From positions 1 to 64,000 of the IMG/VR virus record IMGVR_UViG_3300025645_000037: a DNA stretch of 64,000 nucleotides; one strand, given 5' to 3'. Position 1 is the first letter of the stretch. Every line of letters begins with the position of its first letter. Shown in pieces: positions 30,573-39,677 of this stretch. Position numbers and translations under genes: made by a program. A model generated the notes under the pieces. That model searched no databases and was not told the origin of the DNA. It worked only from the letters and a program-made list of their open reading frames with translations. Source of the DNA: a virus.

Positions 30573-31667
30573 TTAGGATTCAGCTTCGATGTCGACATCA
30601 ATTTCTGTATCGATTTCTTCAGCTTCTTCAATCTCGGTATTTACCGAAAGTTCTTCTTTAAGAAGGTAGTCTGACATAACCATGTCAAGCATTTCGCCAT
30701 TCCAGTCTTTACGATAAGCAAGATGCTCTTCGCCTGACGAATCAACATATTTCAAACGGTTGCCTTGTTTAACAAGCTGTTCTTTCTTTTCGAACAACTC
30801 AACTAGACCACTATAAGGATTCATGCCTGTTTCCCAAGGAATCTCAACTTGTACACCTTCAAACGGTTTTGCATAACGTGTTTTAACAACCTTACATGCT
30901 GCTCTAATACCGTGTACTTGAGAAGTTTTTACGCCGTTTGCATCTACTTTTAGTTTAAGCTTTTTCATAGCAACAACAATACTTGATGCATAGATAAAGC
31001 CTGCGCCGCCTGAGATCTTGTCGTCTGGGTCAAACATATCTTGTGATGCATAAGTGTGATTGGTTGCAACCATGCCTACGTTAAATGAACCAAACATATT
31101 CACACAGTTTGTTACAAGTGCTTTGAGTGCTTTTGCTTTACGACCCATGTCGCCTTTCATGTCACCTGCGTCAAACTGATTAACCTCGGTCGGTGTCATT
31201 AACATGCCTAGCGAGTCAACTACAAACAAAACTTTCGGTCGATCTTCTTCTGGACTGTCTCTGTAGTCTTTCATAAATGTTGACATAGTTTTAGCTACGT
31301 CGTCGATCATTGCCATGTTTAGCTTTAGGATCTTTTCTTCGCTAGTGTCTACGCCCAGTGCAGTTAGCCAAGATTCGTCAAGTGCATTTTCTGTATCAAT
31401 TAAGATAACGTAAATGCCTTGATCTTGCGCTGCTTTTACAATATTTCCTGATGCAATATATGATTTACCTGCACCTGATTCTCCAGCAAATACGCTTACT
31501 TTTCCTAGCGGAACACCTTTATTAAAGTCTCCGCTAACAAGATAATTTAAGGCATAGTTGCCTGTTGAGATCCAGTCTGTTGGATCGTTAAAGCCGCTGC
31601 TCATGCCCGTGATGGATTTAGTTAACCCTTTGCGAAATGCAGATGGGTCAAATGATTTATTCGCCAT
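30573..31667 (-). CDS. uvsX: UvsX RecA-like recombinase
   Basis: 364 aa; T4 UvsX is 391. Walker A GESGAGKS (near residue 66), strand with D (VLFVVDSLGML near 149, Walker B), VATNHTYAS (near 200) and L2-region residues. C-terminal tail acidic (EIEEAEEIDTEIDVD). Forms filaments on single-stranded DNA for strand exchange and recombination-driven replication. RBS TAGGAGAC. Head of the operon that leads through uvsY into the FkbM genes. Confidence 0.93.
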   Translation of the reverse strand: MANKSFDPSAFRKGLTKSITGMSSGFNDPTDWISTGNYALNYLVSGDFNKGVPLGKVSVFAGESGAGKSYIASGNIVKAAQDQGIYVILIDTENALDESWLTALGVDTSEEKILKLNMAMIDDVAKTMSTFMKDYRDSPEEDRPKVLFVVDSLGMLMTPTEVNQFDAGDMKGDMGRKAKALKALVTNCVNMFGSFNVGMVATNHTYASQDMFDPDDKISGGAGFIYASSIVVAMKKLKLKVDANGVKTSQVHGIRAACKVVKTRYAKPFEGVQVEIPWETGMNPYSGLVELFEKKEQLVKQGNRLKYVDSSGEEHLAYRKDWNGEMLDMVMSDYLLKEELSVNTEIEEAEEIDTEIDVDIEAES

Positions 31668-31694
31668 TATGTCTCCTATATGGTTTTAGATAAG

Positions 31695-31726
31695 AAAGAG
31701 ACAGAGCCGAAACCCTGTCTCTTTTT
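31695..31726 (-). terminator. Terminator after gp32
   Basis: AAAGAGACAG (31695-31704) / CTGTCTCTTT (31715-31724) form a 10-bp stem with a 10-base loop; the transcribed strand ends in a T-rich stretch (TTTCTT). It separates gp32 from uvsX. Confidence 0.75.
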
Positions 31727-31728
31727 AG

Positions 31729-32724
31729 TTACGCGCCTTGACGTCTGCGAATCGCTGCTAGGATATCGCTTGCATCACCGCTTGCACTTGCATCTGGTGC
31801 AGGTGCTGTTTCTGCTGGCGGAGATACTGATGCCTCTGCCGCTGCTTCTTCATTGCTTTTAAAAGGAATGTCTTCGCTAGCTGCCGGGGCTGGCTTAGGT
31901 GCAGGTGCAGGTGTCTTGTTTGGATCGCCTGTTGCTTGACTCATGCCTGCTGGACGGAAGTACTGGCTCCAACGATCTGGATCGTATGGTTCGCCATCAA
32001 CGCTTGCTTCAAACATTTCTTTAATAACTTGCACTGCTACTGCATCTGGCTGCTTTGGAATAAAGTCAGACAGATCAAGCAAACCATGCTCTTCAATTGC
32101 GTCGATATCAGATTGTGACAACGGACGCTCGCGACGTGCCCACTTTGATGTTGAATAATCAGCAAAATTACCTTTGCTAGTCTTCTTAATAACAAAGTCA
32201 AGACCGTTTGCATAGTCAGTTGGCAAGTCTTCAAGATCTGGATCAAGAAGTGCGTCCTTGATCAATCCAAAGATTTGTGGTCCAATAATACTTCTACGAA
32301 TCGGATTCTCTGGCTTGTTCTCTTCGTTCATATCTGATTCAACAACCAGATTCTGGAAGATGTACGAACGCTTTTTCCAATATGTACGACCCATAGATTC
32401 CATAGCTGGATCTTTAAACCATGGACGTACTTCGGTAAGAACTGGACAAGCTTCGCCATACATTTCCATGCATGGTACTTGTACAACTGTTGGTCGTGAA
32501 TCAGTTTGACCTTTAATACCTGCAAAGGGTAGTTTGATCATTAATCGTTCTTGCCAGAAAAAGTCATTTTTAGGGTTTGCGTCTGGAAGGAATCTAACTG
32601 TAGATGATTGTCCTTCTTGCATATTCCAAAAAGGGAATATTGCGTTGTCTGACGGTCCTGAGTTAGAACCGCCTCTGGTTTCTTGCTCTTTAAGTTTCGC
32701 GCGAATTTCTGCTAGTGTGGCCAT
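31729..32724 (-). CDS. 32: Single-stranded DNA-binding protein (T4 gp32-like)
   Basis: 331 aa; T4 gp32 is 301. N-terminal ATLAEIRAKLKEQE is the cooperative-binding basic segment, the core has FPFWNMQEGQSSTVRFLPD and FWQERLMIKLPF, and a Cys pair (PCMEMYGEAC) marks a reduced zinc-binding region. The tail (after about 270) is Pro/Ala-rich and acidic. Coats DNA and recruits UvsX/UvsY and helicase. It has its own leader and a terminator, allowing independent expression. Confidence 0.88.
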   Translation of the reverse strand: MATLAEIRAKLKEQETRGGSNSGPSDNAIFPFWNMQEGQSSTVRFLPDANPKNDFFWQERLMIKLPFAGIKGQTDSRPTVVQVPCMEMYGEACPVLTEVRPWFKDPAMESMGRTYWKKRSYIFQNLVVESDMNEENKPENPIRRSIIGPQIFGLIKDALLDPDLEDLPTDYANGLDFVIKKTSKGNFADYSTSKWARRERPLSQSDIDAIEEHGLLDLSDFIPKQPDAVAVQVIKEMFEASVDGEPYDPDRWSQYFRPAGMSQATGDPNKTPAPAPKPAPAASEDIPFKSNEEAAAEASVSPPAETAPAPDASASGDASDILAAIRRRQGA

Positions 32725-32761
32725 AATGTGATTTTCTCCTGTAATGCCTATAAGTGCCTAA

Positions 32762-32794
32762 TGTGTAACAACACTATACTTGTATTATTACACA
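32762..32794 (-). promoter_or_regulatory. gp32 leader stem-loop and promoter region
   Basis: In the 131-base gap upstream of gp32, TGTGTAA / TTACACA forms a 7-bp stem with a 19-base loop. Upstream on the minus strand is TTGACT with a TAATAC at 18 bp and an overlapping GCTAAATA late-type box, so gp32 may have both early and late promoters. T4 gp32 autoregulates through structure in its leader; this is a candidate equivalent. Confidence 0.4.
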
Positions 32795-32855
32795 CTTATT
32801 TAGCAAGTCAAGAGAAAAATACGCAAAAAGCGAATGTTTTCAAGGGGTTAGCAGG

Positions 32856-35528
32856 TTACTTTAAACCTGCTAACTTTGCAATACCAGCCATTTCTTCACG
32901 GTACCCAGATGATTCAAAGCCGTTGTCTTTTTGCTGTTGATACATATGATCGCCGCGTTCGTCGTCGTAGCTGCTCATTTGATCGCCGAGTTCTTCTTTC
33001 CAACGAGCTTCATCTCTTGGAGAATAATCTACTTCGTTTCCTGCTGCATCAACTGCATAAAATGTGATGTCGGAATTTCCGTACATATCTTCGTCTGCTT
33101 CCCAATGTACAGTTACTTCTGTGCCGTCGTCATCGTCTATATAGCTGTCAAATTCACCACTTTTTTCGCCGGCTCTCTCGCCAATTTCACTGTCGCCTAG
33201 TTGCTCTACATCATTTATTTCTGGACGCTTAGTATGCTCTGCGAACTTACCGTGGATCTGTTCAATAAACTTCTTTGCAGGATCAATAAAGCTTTCACCA
33301 TAGTCTTTCTCAATTGACGTAAGCACTGCTGTTTCGCCCTTAGGGAATCGCCCAGTTTCTTTATCAAAATAGCTAAGGATAAATTCACCTAATGGTATCT
33401 GATCCGGCTTTGCTGCTTTCATTTGTGGCTCTTCTGCAAAACTCTTCTCTTGATCAACTGTTATCTTAGTTGGACCATAGCTTTGTACTATTGCCGGCTT
33501 CGTTACTGTGTTTGCAAATTGTCTGTAGACCTTATCAGGCATAACAAACGTCCTCTGAGCAGGCTTGTAATACTTTCTCATAAAGTCTGGATATTGCTTT
33601 TTAAACATGTCAAGAAGTCGAGCATTATCAATAGTAAGGTATCTAGTCATCTTCTTATCAGGTGCAGTTACTTCTCTGTCTCCTGATGCAAACGAGCCTT
33701 TCTTTGCTCTCTTTTTAAGAGGTCCATTAGGATCTTTTTCAATCTTGTCTCTATCCGGCGCACGTTCTACTCCGACTGCTTCGCCGCTGTATGATTTCAT
33801 CCACTTAAAGAAGTCACGCAGTTGCGGGTGTTGCCCGACTACACTGTCTTCTCTATATAATATAATCTTCCCAGCGTTTACAAACACCTTGTCGTTCATC
33901 AATTTCTTAACAGCGTTCTGAATATCTTTTTGAGTGTTTAAGTTAAGAAACTTTCGGGTTGCTGTTTTCATTTTTAGATCTTTAGGATCTTGTTCAAAAC
34001 CTGCAAAACCTACAAGGTAAGGAACAGAACCTTCTGCGCTCGAACCCGGAGTCATTTGTGTTCTAAATTTAAGATAAAGGTTACCAACGCCGCCGGCTTC
34101 TTCAACAGAATCAAATGTTCTGCGATAGCTGTTTTTGCTCATGCTGCTACCTGATCCAATTACACCTTTACCTTCTCCACTTAGTAGAAGGTCGTACATC
34201 ATTTTTACAAGATCCATTACTGATTTCTTTGAAGCAATATTTTGCTTAAACCAGTTAACTTTTTGCTTTTGCATAGGCTTAGCTGAATCTGCAGAAACTA
34301 ATTTAAATGCAAATTCTTGTGCTTGCTTCAAATCTTTGATGCGTTGTAGTTTTTGAATGTCATCTGCTGTAAAGTTGTAATCTTTCTTTTCGGATATTTG
34401 ATGTTCTGCAAATTGTCCCATCATTTCTTCAATTCCGCGTTCTAGTTCTTCTTCTTCCGGAACACAATTTGGCACTTTTTTGCCGCTTTTTTCTTTCATT
34501 CCAACTTGCTTGTGATCTTTCCAGCACGGATCATCTTCGGACACCATCTCATCAGCTGTAAGCTCGCGTGGTCCGGCTTCTCCGATAAGCTTGTAGATGT
34601 AAGGAAATACATCTTGCAATTCTTCGTTAAACTGTTTAATTGTAAGTTGTGCAATCCAGTCTTGCTTTACGTCTTCTGGAACATCTTCAAACATAGGCTT
34701 TTCAAAACCTTCAAAAGCTTCTTTGTAATAGCTTTCGCGCTGTAGTTTATCAATGCGTGATTTTACTTCGCTTACTCGTTCGTTAACAACGTCCATGTAT
34801 CCCGACAAACCTTCTGCCATAACACTTGAACGACCCATGTACGATTTAAACTTGCGTAGTTTTGCTAGTTCTTCTGATAGTCCCGTAATGTGCCCGCCAA
34901 ACTCATCATACGCATTACCGCCTTCGGATACGTGACGAGCCATTGCACGAGCACCTGACATGTGCTTAAATGGATATTTAAATCTTTCACCTTCTGAACT
35001 CTCAATGTAAATGCCTTCAATATGCATCGTTCTACCTGTTGGTAATTCTGTGTTTACCGGCTTAGTATGACGCACCATTAATCTTGCGTTTCCTACATCC
35101 TGGTAGCTTATTCTTGCAGTGCCGTACATCTTTGATTCGTTCATTGATTCGTCCTTTGGAGGTTTAGCGAGATACTTGTAATCTCTTTTCTTTAAATTGT
35201 TGCGCTCAATATCTCTAGTGTCAAAACTAAGTAACCGCTTGCGAGCAAATCGACGTAACTCACGTAAGAATCCGTACCAGTCGCTTTTTCTGTTGCTGCC
35301 TTCGAGTGCAATTAAATCACTGTTGTACATCACAACCAAGCCACTGTCTTCATCTATGCTAACAGATACTTTGTTGTTTGGATCCATTTTTGAATATGCA
35401 AAATCAAAAAATCTTGCCTCTTCTGGAACGTTGGTTACTTTGCCGTTTTCGTCACCGATGGTAACTGACGGGAATCGTCCGCGAATCTTGTTAAATAGTT
35501 CTTCACCTATTGTGCTTAAATCTTTCAT
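32856..35528 (-). CDS. Large virion-associated protein next to terminase
   Basis: 890 aa. Conserved stretches: YNSDLIALEGSNRKSDWYGF and RELRRFARKRLLSFDTRDI near 75-125, DPCWKDHKQVGMKEKSGKKV with following PNCVP near 344 (a motif seen in phage head/core-type proteins), and a late ILSYFDKETGRFPKGE segment near 735. It ends IAKLAGLK, the same tail as gp22. No enzyme motif is seen. Likely packaged in or needed for the head. The late box 4 bases before the ATG implies a leaderless message. Confidence 0.6.
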   Translation of the reverse strand: MKDLSTIGEELFNKIRGRFPSVTIGDENGKVTNVPEEARFFDFAYSKMDPNNKVSVSIDEDSGLVVMYNSDLIALEGSNRKSDWYGFLRELRRFARKRLLSFDTRDIERNNLKKRDYKYLAKPPKDESMNESKMYGTARISYQDVGNARLMVRHTKPVNTELPTGRTMHIEGIYIESSEGERFKYPFKHMSGARAMARHVSEGGNAYDEFGGHITGLSEELAKLRKFKSYMGRSSVMAEGLSGYMDVVNERVSEVKSRIDKLQRESYYKEAFEGFEKPMFEDVPEDVKQDWIAQLTIKQFNEELQDVFPYIYKLIGEAGPRELTADEMVSEDDPCWKDHKQVGMKEKSGKKVPNCVPEEEELERGIEEMMGQFAEHQISEKKDYNFTADDIQKLQRIKDLKQAQEFAFKLVSADSAKPMQKQKVNWFKQNIASKKSVMDLVKMMYDLLLSGEGKGVIGSGSSMSKNSYRRTFDSVEEAGGVGNLYLKFRTQMTPGSSAEGSVPYLVGFAGFEQDPKDLKMKTATRKFLNLNTQKDIQNAVKKLMNDKVFVNAGKIILYREDSVVGQHPQLRDFFKWMKSYSGEAVGVERAPDRDKIEKDPNGPLKKRAKKGSFASGDREVTAPDKKMTRYLTIDNARLLDMFKKQYPDFMRKYYKPAQRTFVMPDKVYRQFANTVTKPAIVQSYGPTKITVDQEKSFAEEPQMKAAKPDQIPLGEFILSYFDKETGRFPKGETAVLTSIEKDYGESFIDPAKKFIEQIHGKFAEHTKRPEINDVEQLGDSEIGERAGEKSGEFDSYIDDDDGTEVTVHWEADEDMYGNSDITFYAVDAAGNEVDYSPRDEARWKEELGDQMSSYDDERGDHMYQQQKDNGFESSGYREEMAGIAKLAGLK

Positions 35529-35532
35529 ATTG

Positions 35533-35540
35533 TATTTATT
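35533..35540 (-). promoter_or_regulatory. T4-like late promoter (AATAAATA), 4 bases before the ATG
   Basis: AATAAATA then CAAT then ATG (35528). The same spacer CAAT occurs before the genes at 41181 and 61662. It overlaps the end of the gp17 gene. Confidence 0.6.
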
Positions 35541-37122
35541 AAGTTATACTGATAAACATTGGCATCGGAGCAACGTCGTATTTCTCATCCTCGTCAAGTT
35601 GTGTGAAGGTGTTATAAATCTTTGCATCCCAGTCTTTCATTACTGTTAGCATTCGTAAGGTTAACAAGATTGCAGAAACCAAGTCGTCTGTTTGTCCCGA
35701 CTTAGCTTGATACGAAGATCCAGTTGCTACAAAGTTTTTTAATTCAGAAATAAGTGGCTTTGAATTAATGGTAAATTTATTATTTTCTACCATCGTTTTT
35801 AACTTAGAACACGACGAGATCTTATGCCCGTGAGTCGTGTTAAAACCTTTACGGAATTTACGAACGTGCCCTTTTCGTGCAGGCTCTGAGAGGAACATTC
35901 CGGGAATAGTTTCTTCTCCAAAATCATCAATTACAATTAGAGCTGCTTCTCCAAGTCCGTTATTTTCAACAGACCAGTATACATTTTCTCCATTATTTTT
36001 ACATCTATCTGCAATGTACGTGCAGATGTCTTTTAGTACTCGTATCTGCCCAGGTATGCCTGTGTCGTTGTGCATCCATTCTCCTACTTGTATGTAAGTA
36101 GGAACTTCGATAATTTGTATAGCTGCATTGTTGCCACCGGTTCCCATACTAGGGTCGAGTGCTACAACATAAGAATATTGTTTCTTTGGCTTCTTATACC
36201 AGCGTGTTTGTCCCATATTAAGTATAGGAGATATGCCTTCCATTTCAGCAAGCTTAATTGCGTGAATAAGAGTCTCATCAAATACAAGGAATTCACAGCC
36301 GTATTCACGACGGAATTTCTCTTCACCAATTCTTCCAACTTCGGTAGCTTTCCACGCTTCGTCTCTATCTGGATGTTCGTCCCATGTTGATATAAACGAG
36401 TGAAACCCGTTGACTCCTACGTCGCTCTCGTTGCCGTGCTCGTCAAACTTTTGTTCTGCACCTTTCCATATAGTAGCAAATGTATCTTCATCTGAGTTAG
36501 GCGTGCTTGTAAGAATTGCACGTCCACCTGTTGCTAGTGTAGGTGAAATTGAAGTCCAAAATTCTTCAGCAATGTTAGGTTGCACAAATGCAAATTCGTC
36601 ACAATATAATAACGAAATAGACATACCACGTCCTGTGTTGCCTGTTGTTGTTTGGCTTACAATACGTGATCCATTTTCAAATTCAATAGAACCTTTGTTA
36701 TAGCTTGTAACCCCGGCTCTAATATGATCAGGGCAACTTTCGTATACAAATCGTATACGTGACATAATTTCCTGCGCACCTGTGTATTTGTGAGCAGCAA
36801 TTAGAATAGTTTGGTCTGGATTAAACATTGCATACCATGCAAGATAGATAGCAGCACAAGTAGTTTTACCCGTTTGTCTAGGCATCATATTAATATTAAA
36901 TCTAAAGCTGTGATAACTGTCCATTAATCCTAGCTGATATTCATATGGAGCAAATAACAACTTACCTTTTACAGGGTGTTGAATATATGCGAAATTTCTA
37001 GAAAAATACAAATAGCCATCATCAGGATCCATACACTTTATAAGTTCTCCAACTTCTTTTTCAGTGTATGATTCCTTCTGATTGGCTTTTTTAATCAGTA
37101 CGCCGTCTAACGACTTTGACAT
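35539..37122 (-). CDS. 17: Large terminase subunit (T4 gp17-like)
   Basis: 527 aa; T4 gp17 is 610. ATPase: Walker A MPRQTGKT (near 81), Walker B LLYCDEFAF (near 170), coupling motif SSTPN-type (ILTSTPNSDED near 201). Nuclease domain: VALDPSMGTGG (first Asp, near 312), WSVENNGLGEAALIVIDD (near 385) and a late QTDDLVSAILL (catalytic Asp, near 478). It pumps and cuts DNA during packaging with gp16 and the portal. Stop of the upstream gene abuts its ATG. Confidence 0.95.
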   Translation of the reverse strand: MSKSLDGVLIKKANQKESYTEKEVGELIKCMDPDDGYLYFSRNFAYIQHPVKGKLLFAPYEYQLGLMDSYHSFRFNINMMPRQTGKTTCAAIYLAWYAMFNPDQTILIAAHKYTGAQEIMSRIRFVYESCPDHIRAGVTSYNKGSIEFENGSRIVSQTTTGNTGRGMSISLLYCDEFAFVQPNIAEEFWTSISPTLATGGRAILTSTPNSDEDTFATIWKGAEQKFDEHGNESDVGVNGFHSFISTWDEHPDRDEAWKATEVGRIGEEKFRREYGCEFLVFDETLIHAIKLAEMEGISPILNMGQTRWYKKPKKQYSYVVALDPSMGTGGNNAAIQIIEVPTYIQVGEWMHNDTGIPGQIRVLKDICTYIADRCKNNGENVYWSVENNGLGEAALIVIDDFGEETIPGMFLSEPARKGHVRKFRKGFNTTHGHKISSCSKLKTMVENNKFTINSKPLISELKNFVATGSSYQAKSGQTDDLVSAILLTLRMLTVMKDWDAKIYNTFTQLDEDEKYDVAPMPMFISIT

Positions 37123-37956
37123 TTAGATACCTGCTAGTTTCTTAAGGTCCAGTGCATGTTGTGTTTTGTTTGCAGAAGGTGCGTTTACTTCTGTTAGGGC
37201 AAGTTTAACAATATCGTTAACTTCTTTGCTCTCTCCAACAAGCTTGCCTTGGTCTGGATGCCCTTTTTTATTATTGCCTTTTGAATAGCCTGAAAACTTC
37301 GTTTCTTTTGAAGCTTCAGTTGTATTCTTTTCTTTAGCAACTGGCTTCTTTGAACTCTTAGGAAGATATTCGTCTTGCTTCTTCTTTATATTCTTTGACC
37401 AGCTGCCTTCTTTTTCCCATGACGGTTTGCTTGCTTCGGCGACTTTGTCATCTTGCATCTTTTCACTAAGTGCTTTCAAAAGAGACTGCTTAATAGTTTC
37501 AACTGCCATTGCGTTGTCACCATCTTGTGCTTTTGCATACATTTTCTTCGGCTTGTTAATACCGCCAGCTAAATCATGTTGCATATACTCGTTGTCTTGG
37601 TACTCGTCATTTGGCTCATTTTCATATTCTTCGTTAGACTGGCTGTCATATTCGCCATTTTCGTGCTCGTCTTCCATGTCGCCCATTGCTATCGATATTG
37701 ATTCAGGATCTTCTTCACTGCCTGACCCACATGATTCTTCTTCGCCTGATTGAATAGACATCGGCGCCGGCGCTGCATCTGGCATTCCTGCATTTTTGAA
37801 CATACGCATTAGTTGTTCTACTTCTGCCGCGCTGTCGCCTGTAAGACTGATATTTGCTGCTGCCGCTTCGTTTAGTTGCTTTGCTGGCTTAGTGTCTACG
37901 TCGTTTGATTTTACTGCTTGAATTAAAGCTTTAAAAATGTCTTTTTGGTTATCCAT
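37123..37956 (-). CDS. Acidic head/core-type protein between gp17 and gp16
   Basis: 277 aa, low-complexity acidic middle (EYENEPNDEYQDNEYMQHD near 105-125) and a basic C-terminal half (KKKQDEYLPKSSKKPVAKEK). It ends ALDLKKLAGI, close to the tails of gp22 (VDLRRLAGLK) and the 890-aa protein. Full Shine-Dalgarno AGGAGG. Charge pattern and tail suggest a head-internal or scaffold component; not proven. Confidence 0.5.
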   Translation of the reverse strand: MDNQKDIFKALIQAVKSNDVDTKPAKQLNEAAAANISLTGDSAAEVEQLMRMFKNAGMPDAAPAPMSIQSGEEESCGSGSEEDPESISIAMGDMEDEHENGEYDSQSNEEYENEPNDEYQDNEYMQHDLAGGINKPKKMYAKAQDGDNAMAVETIKQSLLKALSEKMQDDKVAEASKPSWEKEGSWSKNIKKKQDEYLPKSSKKPVAKEKNTTEASKETKFSGYSKGNNKKGHPDQGKLVGESKEVNDIVKLALTEVNAPSANKTQHALDLKKLAGI

Positions 37957-37957
37957 G

Positions 37958-38530
37958 TTAACCTCCTACTACCGAATCGGTGTTTACTATTGGGGATATA
38001 TCTGTGCTGTCGCCTACTGGAGTTCCTTCTGTTGGATTACCTGTAGTGCGTTCTGCTCTTGCTTGCTCTAGTTCTTTAAGCAAGTCCATTACTCTGTTTG
38101 AGCCTACTTTGCTTTGTGCATCGGGGTCAGCATCTTCCATTTCTGTTTTAGAAAGGATCGGCTCGTATGTGTCGCTTTTAGCTGCTGGATTTGCAAGCTC
38201 TTCAAAAGGCTCAGTTGCAGATGTTACAAGAACATGTGTCTCTGCTAATCCAATTGTATCAGCTAGATACTTTTGCAAGATTGTTGCTGTTGCAGGGTAT
38301 TTTAATACAGCATCATATGTCATTACTTCGCAATTTTGAATTTGCGGAAAGTGTAACGGATTTTCTTGTATTGGTGTTTTCCTGCCAGATGCAAATGACA
38401 CTAACTCGTACTTTTGCAATGCTGTTTCTAACTTGCTTACTCTGTCAGTCGGTATGTCGTGACCAGCAATACGAATCTTAAATTCATATTTCTTTTCACT
38501 TTCGACTATATATTCTAAAAACTTCTTCAT
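37958..38530 (-). CDS. Conserved protein of the packaging region
   Basis: 190 aa. KFLEYIVESEKKYEFKIRIA, GRKTPIQENPLHFPQIQN and CEVMTYDAVLKYPATATILQ match a protein widely kept near terminase genes in marine T4-like phages. Mixed alpha/beta, acidic middle. Role unknown; possibly virion-associated. The GCTAAATA late box lies 17 bases upstream and RBS AAGGGG precedes the ATG. Confidence 0.55.
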   Translation of the reverse strand: MKKFLEYIVESEKKYEFKIRIAGHDIPTDRVSKLETALQKYELVSFASGRKTPIQENPLHFPQIQNCEVMTYDAVLKYPATATILQKYLADTIGLAETHVLVTSATEPFEELANPAAKSDTYEPILSKTEMEDADPDAQSKVGSNRVMDLLKELEQARAERTTGNPTEGTPVGDSTDISPIVNTDSVVGG

Positions 38531-38546
38531 TGTAATCCCCTTATAG

Positions 38547-39065
38547 CTATTTAGCAGCGTTGCCTTTAATGCTGGCTAGTAAGCTGTTACGATCTGTAAT
38601 AACTACACCGTCGCCGTTAACTACTCCGTTGTTGGTTTCTTTAGCTCGCAAGTCATTGTCTTGCTTTTCTTTCTTAAGTTGCAAATCGACCATCTTTAAT
38701 TTTTTGTCTAGCTTTGCTGTCTTTGCATCTAGACTTGTTTTAAGCATTGATCCTGCTACTTCAAATATTCTACCTGCATAGCGCTGTTCTACATTCATAC
38801 CAAGATCCATTAGGTCTTCATATGACTTTAACGCACGTTCTGCAATGTCGTCGATTTCTTCATCGCCTTTGTTATTAAGTCCTTTAACTCTCGGCAGTGC
38901 CGAAGTAATCTTATCAAGCTGCTCATAAGTTGTTAACGCTTTTGATGCTTTACTTTTCTTACGTTTCTTTTCAGCAAGCGCTTCTGCTTGTTTCTTTTTG
39001 AGCTCTTCGTCGACTACATCTTTTGAATCAGGAAGGTTTAAAAGTTCTTCTAATTTACGTGTCAT
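38547..39065 (-). CDS. 16: Small terminase subunit (T4 gp16-like)
   Basis: 172 aa from ATG 39065 (MTRKLEELLNLPDS), chosen by ATGA overlap with the zinc-ribbon gene; a frame from 39104 would overlap it by 43. LNLPDS at the start, YEDLMDLGMNVEQRYAGRIF and EVAGSMLKTSLDAKTAKLDK (about residues 82-122) form the central helices of gp16 that make the DNA-binding ring. C-terminal end GDGVVITDRNSLL. It recognises DNA and stimulates gp17. Confidence 0.8.
   Translation of the reverse strand: MTRKLEELLNLPDSKDVVDEELKKKQAEALAEKKRKKSKASKALTTYEQLDKITSALPRVKGLNNKGDEEIDDIAERALKSYEDLMDLGMNVEQRYAGRIFEVAGSMLKTSLDAKTAKLDKKLKMVDLQLKKEKQDNDLRAKETNNGVVNGDGVVITDRNSLLASIKGNAAK
38548..38555 (-). promoter_or_regulatory. 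Late-type promoter (GCTAAATA)
   Basis: Minus strand GCTAAATA, 17 bases before ATG 38530, followed by AGCTATAAGGGG. It overlaps the stop region of gp16 and gives a transcript with an ordinary leader. Confidence 0.5.
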
Positions 39066-39214
39066 AATTCGGATGCCTCTTTGTTGCAGTTTTTGCAGTC
39101 GCATTCGTTACAAACTTTTCGTTCGCCTAGGCGTTCTTCCCGCCAGTTACGTGCTTCTTCAAACAACGGACTGCCGCAATGACAATCTCGCTCGCAATTT
39201 TTGCATTTAAACAT
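39062..39214 (-). CDS. Zinc-ribbon microprotein, 50 aa
   Basis: 50 aa with two clustered Cys groups: CKNCERDCHC (residues 4-13) and CNECDCKNC (35-43), nine cysteines in 50 residues. This fits a two-zinc ribbon or knuckle. The gene overlaps gp16 as ATGA, so it is co-expressed with the terminase and may assist packaging or bind DNA ends. Late box ACTAAATA lies 18 bases before its ATG, with GGAG between. Confidence 0.6.
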   Translation of the reverse strand: MFKCKNCERDCHCGSPLFEEARNWREERLGERKVCNECDCKNCNKEASEL

Positions 39215-39232
39215 ACGCTATTTCTCCAAGTG

Positions 39233-39240
39233 TATTTAGT
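39233..39240 (-). promoter_or_regulatory. Late-type promoter (ACTAAATA)
   Basis: Minus strand ACTAAATA 18 bases before ATG 39214, overlapping the gp4 stop codon. It leads the zinc-ribbon/gp16 unit. Confidence 0.5.
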
Positions 39241-39677
39241 TATCTTCTCCGACCGCCACCGAAGATATCGTCCTCGGTAACAATACGGAATTTTATACGT
39301 TGTTGCTTACACCATGCCTGTGCCGCTGCCCACTTTACTTGATTTAGCGCATACTGTGCTTGATTGCTTTTGTTCTTGCCCACTTGTTCTTGTATTGCTT
39401 GATTTTTTGGTTTGACTTCTATTAGTTCAACGTGATCGATACCTTTTTGGTCTGTATAAGATATAAAGAAGTCTGGCACATATACTGTGTTCTTACCTGT
39501 AAAAGGATTCTTGTAAGGTATGCGTATTGCTTCACTTGCCCATTGTTGTATATTAGGATTCTCGTCGCAGAATTTCATAAACGTGAATTCCCAGCCTGAT
39601 CTGTACGTAGGAGTCTTTTTGCCAATATATTTTTCAGGATTCTTTGGCGTAAATTTTCCTTGTGCAAATCTAGACAT
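39240..39677 (-). CDS. 4: Head completion protein (T4 gp4-like nuclease fold)
   Basis: 145 aa; T4 gp4 is 150. RSGWEFTFMKFCDENPNIQQ then WASEAIRIPYKNP, VYVPDFFISYTD and VELIEVKPKNQ (near 90-97) give the PD-(D/E)xK order E-x(n)-PDF-x(n)-E-x-K. gp4 is needed to finish filled heads before tail joining. Overlaps the next gene upstream by one base (TAATG). Confidence 0.85.
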   Translation of the reverse strand: MSRFAQGKFTPKNPEKYIGKKTPTYRSGWEFTFMKFCDENPNIQQWASEAIRIPYKNPFTGKNTVYVPDFFISYTDQKGIDHVELIEVKPKNQAIQEQVGKNKSNQAQYALNQVKWAAAQAWCKQQRIKFRIVTEDDIFGGGRRR

